26,747 nt of DNA from Proteiniphilum sp. UBA5267 (lineage in GTDB: Bacteria > Bacteroidota > Bacteroidia > Bacteroidales > Dysgonomonadaceae), in contig DHTF01000029.1 of assembly GCA_002411515.1 (NCBI GenBank), positions 14,138-40,884 on the forward strand. Reading direction: 5' to 3'. The first letter of the stretch is position 1. The number at the start of each line of letters is the position of its first letter. Both the position numbers and the translations under genes were made by a program. Of this stretch, positions 24,701 through 26,747 are shown piece after piece. The notes under the pieces were generated by a model, which worked only from the letters and a program-made list of their open reading frames with translations, was not told where the DNA came from and made no database searches.

Positions 24701-25469
24701 CGTAGGCACTGTTTAGAAAAAGGTGGGAATTCTGCAGTCGTGTTTTCATAAACCGGAAATAGATGTCCCTGATTGCTTCGGGTGTATCCGTGGTGCGTGG
24801 CCAGCGAAGCCAGTCGTCCGGAATCAGTTCGGTAATCTTGTGCAAGAGGTCGTCCGTTAACAAAGCTCTCCCCAACCGATCCACCTCGTCGAGCATCGAT
24901 GCCTGAGGCAACAACACATGATCCTTGATATGGGGAAAAGGATTAAGGGCTTGTTTGTCAAATTCTTTCCAGCCGTGATGGAAATAGAAAGAGGCCCCAT
25001 TGTCGATAACCCACAGTTCCCGGTGCCACCACAACAGGTTGGTGTTGTTGAAGGTGCGGTCGATATTGGTGGTAAACGCATCGAGCCATACTATTTTTGA
25101 TGCCGTGAGCGGATCGATTGTCAGGGTGGAATCATAAGCAATGGCTCCCGAAAGGTAGTGCATGCCCAAGTTAAGACCTTTACTGCTTTTCAGCAGATCT
25201 TGTATCTCCTCATCTCCTTCGGTACGTCCGAAATCCTCATCAAGAGTGGCAAAAACCAACTCAGGAATATGTAATTCCAATGCGGCCGCAATTCTTCCTC
25301 CCAACAATTCCGAGATCAACATCTTGGTGCCATGTCCAGCACCCCGGAACTTCAGTACATACTTAAAGCCGTCGTCCGCCTCCGCCAGTGCCGGTAGCGA
25401 ACCACCTTCACGCAGGGGTACAATGTAACGCATCACCCGGACGGTGCGCAGAGAAAGATCTTTTTCCAT
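24687..25469 (-). CDS. HipA-like family kinase
   Basis: 260 residues from ATG 25469 (a TTG extension to 25487 is discarded). It resembles the small HipA-like kinase family (PF20613), not the full-length HipA toxin. Kinase-like residues visible: K40 in YVLKFRGAGHGTK, the catalytic-loop pattern IDRTFNNTNLL with D137 and N142, and D156-N-G as the DFG equivalent in LWVIDNGASF. A helical C-terminal part (190-260) follows. There is no HipB-type antitoxin gene; instead the DUF3037 gene overlaps by 14 bp. The substrate is unknown. A TATATTTG box ends 4 nt before the ATG. Confidence 0.85.
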   Translation of the reverse strand: MEKDLSLRTVRVMRYIVPLREGGSLPALAEADDGFKYVLKFRGAGHGTKMLISELLGGRIAAALELHIPELVFATLDEDFGRTEGDEEIQDLLKSSKGLNLGMHYLSGAIAYDSTLTIDPLTASKIVWLDAFTTNIDRTFNNTNLLWWHRELWVIDNGASFYFHHGWKEFDKQALNPFPHIKDHVLLPQASMLDEVDRLGRALLTDDLLHKITELIPDDWLRWPRTTDTPEAIRDIYFRFMKTRLQNSHLFLNSAYDAKR

Positions 25470-25473
25470 TCGG

Positions 25474-25481
25474 CAAATATA
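25474..25481 (-). promoter_or_regulatory. -7 promoter element for the kinase-DUF3037 pair
   Basis: TATATTTG on the minus strand matches TAnnTTTG and ends 4 nt before the ATG at 25469, which would make the transcript leaderless or nearly so. No -33 TTG is seen, so it may be chance in an A+T-rich gap. Confidence 0.4.
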
Positions 25482-25532
25482 AAACAAAACAGGAACTCTT
25501 GGGAAGAATTGGCGTTGAAAGTAGGAAGAATC

Positions 25533-26075
25533 TTAAATCTCCTCAGATTCTAGTAAGGTGCAGCCGGCGGTATACATCTCTTGCATTGCTCTTTTGCCGT
25601 CTTCTGGCTCTAGATTGACGGCGGCGATGGCATCGGTGACCACGAAAGTGTGAAATCCCTGTTCTACCGCATCAAGGGCGGTCTGCTTTACGCAGTAGTC
25701 TGTAGTCAGCCCGCAAATATATAGTGTTGTGACTTCCTGATCGCGGAGATATTGGGCCAATGCTATGTTCGTTGCCTCAAAAGCAGAATAGCCATCGTCC
25801 TTGTTATTGGTTCCTTTTCTCAGTTTCTGGTCGATTTTCTCGCTGTGCAGAGCTGGATGAAACGCTGCTCCATACGTATCGGCTACACAATGCGGCGGCC
25901 ATTTTTCAAAATGCACTGAATCAGAAGGATGCCAGTCCTGTGACGAGATTATCAAATCGAACTTTTCCATCAGTCCGTTGATTACGGGGATTATTTTGTC
26001 GCCATCCTTCACTGCCAGGGATCCACCCGGACAGAAATCGTTCTGCACATCAACAATCAGCAATGCTTTTTCCAT
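25533..26075 (-). CDS. pncA: Nicotinamidase / pyrazinamidase
   Basis: 180 residues from ATG 26075 (the GTG start two codons earlier is less likely). An isochorismatase-fold hydrolase converting nicotinamide to nicotinate in NAD salvage. The catalytic triad is D9 (LLIVDVQNDF), K87 (LRKGTNNKDDGYSAF) and C128 (ICGLTTDYCVKQTA). The metal site is D47, H49 and H55 in SSQDWHPSDSVHF. The WPPHCVADTYGA segment is typical of PncA. Cytosolic. The HipA-like kinase gene follows 63 bp downstream on the same strand. Confidence 0.95.
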   Translation of the reverse strand: MEKALLIVDVQNDFCPGGSLAVKDGDKIIPVINGLMEKFDLIISSQDWHPSDSVHFEKWPPHCVADTYGAAFHPALHSEKIDQKLRKGTNNKDDGYSAFEATNIALAQYLRDQEVTTLYICGLTTDYCVKQTALDAVEQGFHTFVVTDAIAAVNLEPEDGKRAMQEMYTAGCTLLESEEI

Positions 26076-26212
26076 TTTCACTTTTTTCTCTATAACAACT
26101 CAATCAGTAAGGTGTTCAGATTCATCGTTGCTCATGTTGCATCCTGAAAATGGCAACACGAAATAATCGAATGGATATATCTATCAGGAGCACATTGTTG
26201 AGAGAAATGTTG

Positions 26213-26220
26213 TATTTTTG
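26213..26220 (+). promoter_or_regulatory. -7 promoter element for the DUF486 gene
   Basis: TATTTTTG matches TAnnTTTG, 16 nt before the ATG at 26237. TTGTTG at 26195-26200 is closer than the usual -33 distance. Confidence 0.5.
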
Positions 26221-26236
26221 CGCAATTTTTTACTGA

Positions 26237-26605
26237 ATGATGAACTATTTACTTACTATCGGACTGTTGGTTGTCTCCAACGTTTTCATGACCCTGGCCT
26301 GGTATGGCCATTTGAAACTGGCCGAGTTCAGCTGGTTCAGCAAATTGCCCCTGATTGGCGTAATCGTGATCAGTTGGTTGATCGCCTTCTTTGAATATTG
26401 TTTTCAGGTACCTGCCAACCGAATAGGATTTGAAGGCAATGGGGGTGGTTTTTCGTTGTTACAGCTGAAGGTGATCCAGGAGGTAATTACCCTGATGGTA
26501 TTTGCAATCTTCTCCGCAGTGGCTTTTCAGACCCAGATCAGGATGAATCATTTAATTGGTTTTTTCTTTCTGGTGTTGGCTGTGTATTTTATTTTTAAAC
26601 CGTAA
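26237..26605 (+). CDS. DUF486 family small membrane protein (DMT-like)
   Basis: 122 residues with four hydrophobic helices (about 4-22, 38-55, 82-100, 104-121). The conserved DUF486 core is visible: SNVFMTLAWYGHLK, ISWLIAFFEYCFQVPANRIG and FSLLQLKVIQEVITL. The family belongs to the drug/metabolite transporter superfamily by fold but has no proven substrate. It is transcribed alone from a TAnnTTTG box. Confidence 0.9.
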   Translation: MMNYLLTIGLLVVSNVFMTLAWYGHLKLAEFSWFSKLPLIGVIVISWLIAFFEYCFQVPANRIGFEGNGGGFSLLQLKVIQEVITLMVFAIFSAVAFQTQIRMNHLIGFFFLVLAVYFIFKP

Positions 26606-26617
26606 TATGAAAGAAAA

Positions 26618-26637
26618 AATCACTAACTTTGGTGATT
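26618..26637. terminator. Hairpin downstream of the DUF486 gene
   Basis: AATCACTA (26618-26625) pairs with TGGTGATT (26630-26637), one G-U pair included, around the loop ACTT. On the plus strand no T-tract follows. On the minus strand the stem is followed by a T-rich run, so it could stop transcription arriving from the right. Confidence 0.4.
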
Positions 26638-26650
26638 GACAGCAATAAAA

Positions 26651-26680
26651 TTTTGTTGTTTTTTCGTGTTGATATTTTTG
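26651..26680 (+). promoter_or_regulatory. Bacteroidetes-type promoter facing the right edge
   Basis: TTTTG (26651-26655), 17 nt, then TATTTTTG (26673-26680) fits the -33/-7 consensus well. An ATG at 26737 (ATG AGC AGT...) may start the next gene, but only 11 bases of it are inside the window. Confidence 0.5.
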
Positions 26681-26747
26681 ATTCCATTTAGGATACCAGA
26701 TTTGTCCAGAATAAACCTGTTTAATTAAGATCAAGTATGAGCAGTAA

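Overview
The window reads as a chromosomal segment of a Bacteroidales bacterium. Supporting this are about a dozen upstream regions with the Bacteroidetes -7 promoter element TAnnTTTG, few strong Shine-Dalgarno sequences, a serine palmitoyltransferase of the Bacteroides type, many short-signal lipoproteins, and an ECF sigma / membrane-anchored beta-barrel / LVIVD lipoprotein operon. My impression is of the Dysgonomonadaceae (Proteiniphilum/Petrimonas-like), but that rests on general resemblance and was not tested. I see no rRNA, tRNA, CRISPR array, insertion sequence, phage gene or integration site. The segment looks like ordinary, densely coding chromosome.

Layout, left to right. Bases 1-1130 (minus strand): the start of a TraB/GumN-type lipoprotein and a ferritin. 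Bases 1350-5692 (plus): serine palmitoyltransferase, a DUF389 membrane protein, a dihydroorotate-dehydrogenase-like flavoprotein and a lipocalin lipoprotein. A 368-bp gap (5693-6060) leads to a glutathione peroxidase / OhrR pair, preceded by three operator-like pseudo-palindromes around the promoter. Next come a GNAT acetyltransferase and an ornithine/alanine-racemase-like enzyme (7186-8726). The minus-strand block 8878-15246 holds a DUF4260 protein overlapping an MFS/POT-like transporter, a 1282-residue exported protein that I cannot assign, and a 2-Cys peroxiredoxin with its own terminator.

Bases 15480-16958 encode IMP dehydrogenase, closed by a textbook terminator. Bases 17120-20279 are an operon of an ECF sigma factor, a protein with one inner-membrane helix and a C-terminal outer-membrane barrel, and an LVIVD-repeat lipoprotein, preceded by an ECF-type promoter. 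After a minus-strand isoaspartyl methyltransferase with a signal peptide comes an envelope group (21362-24306): a C39-like lipoprotein that seems to have lost its catalytic cysteine, a secreted NlpC/P60 endopeptidase, and an exported dipeptide epimerase overlapping it by 4 bp. The right end carries a HipA-like kinase overlapping a DUF3037 gene, a nicotinamidase and a DUF486 membrane protein.

Two functional themes stand out. The first is peroxide and iron defence: ferritin, OhrR-controlled glutathione peroxidase and AhpC-type peroxiredoxin. The second is envelope maintenance: sphingolipid synthesis, lipocalin, the sigma/barrel operon and murein-peptide processing. The parts most likely to hold undescribed biology are the giant exported protein, the kinase/DUF3037 pair, the sigma/barrel/LVIVD operon and the degenerate C39-like lipoprotein.
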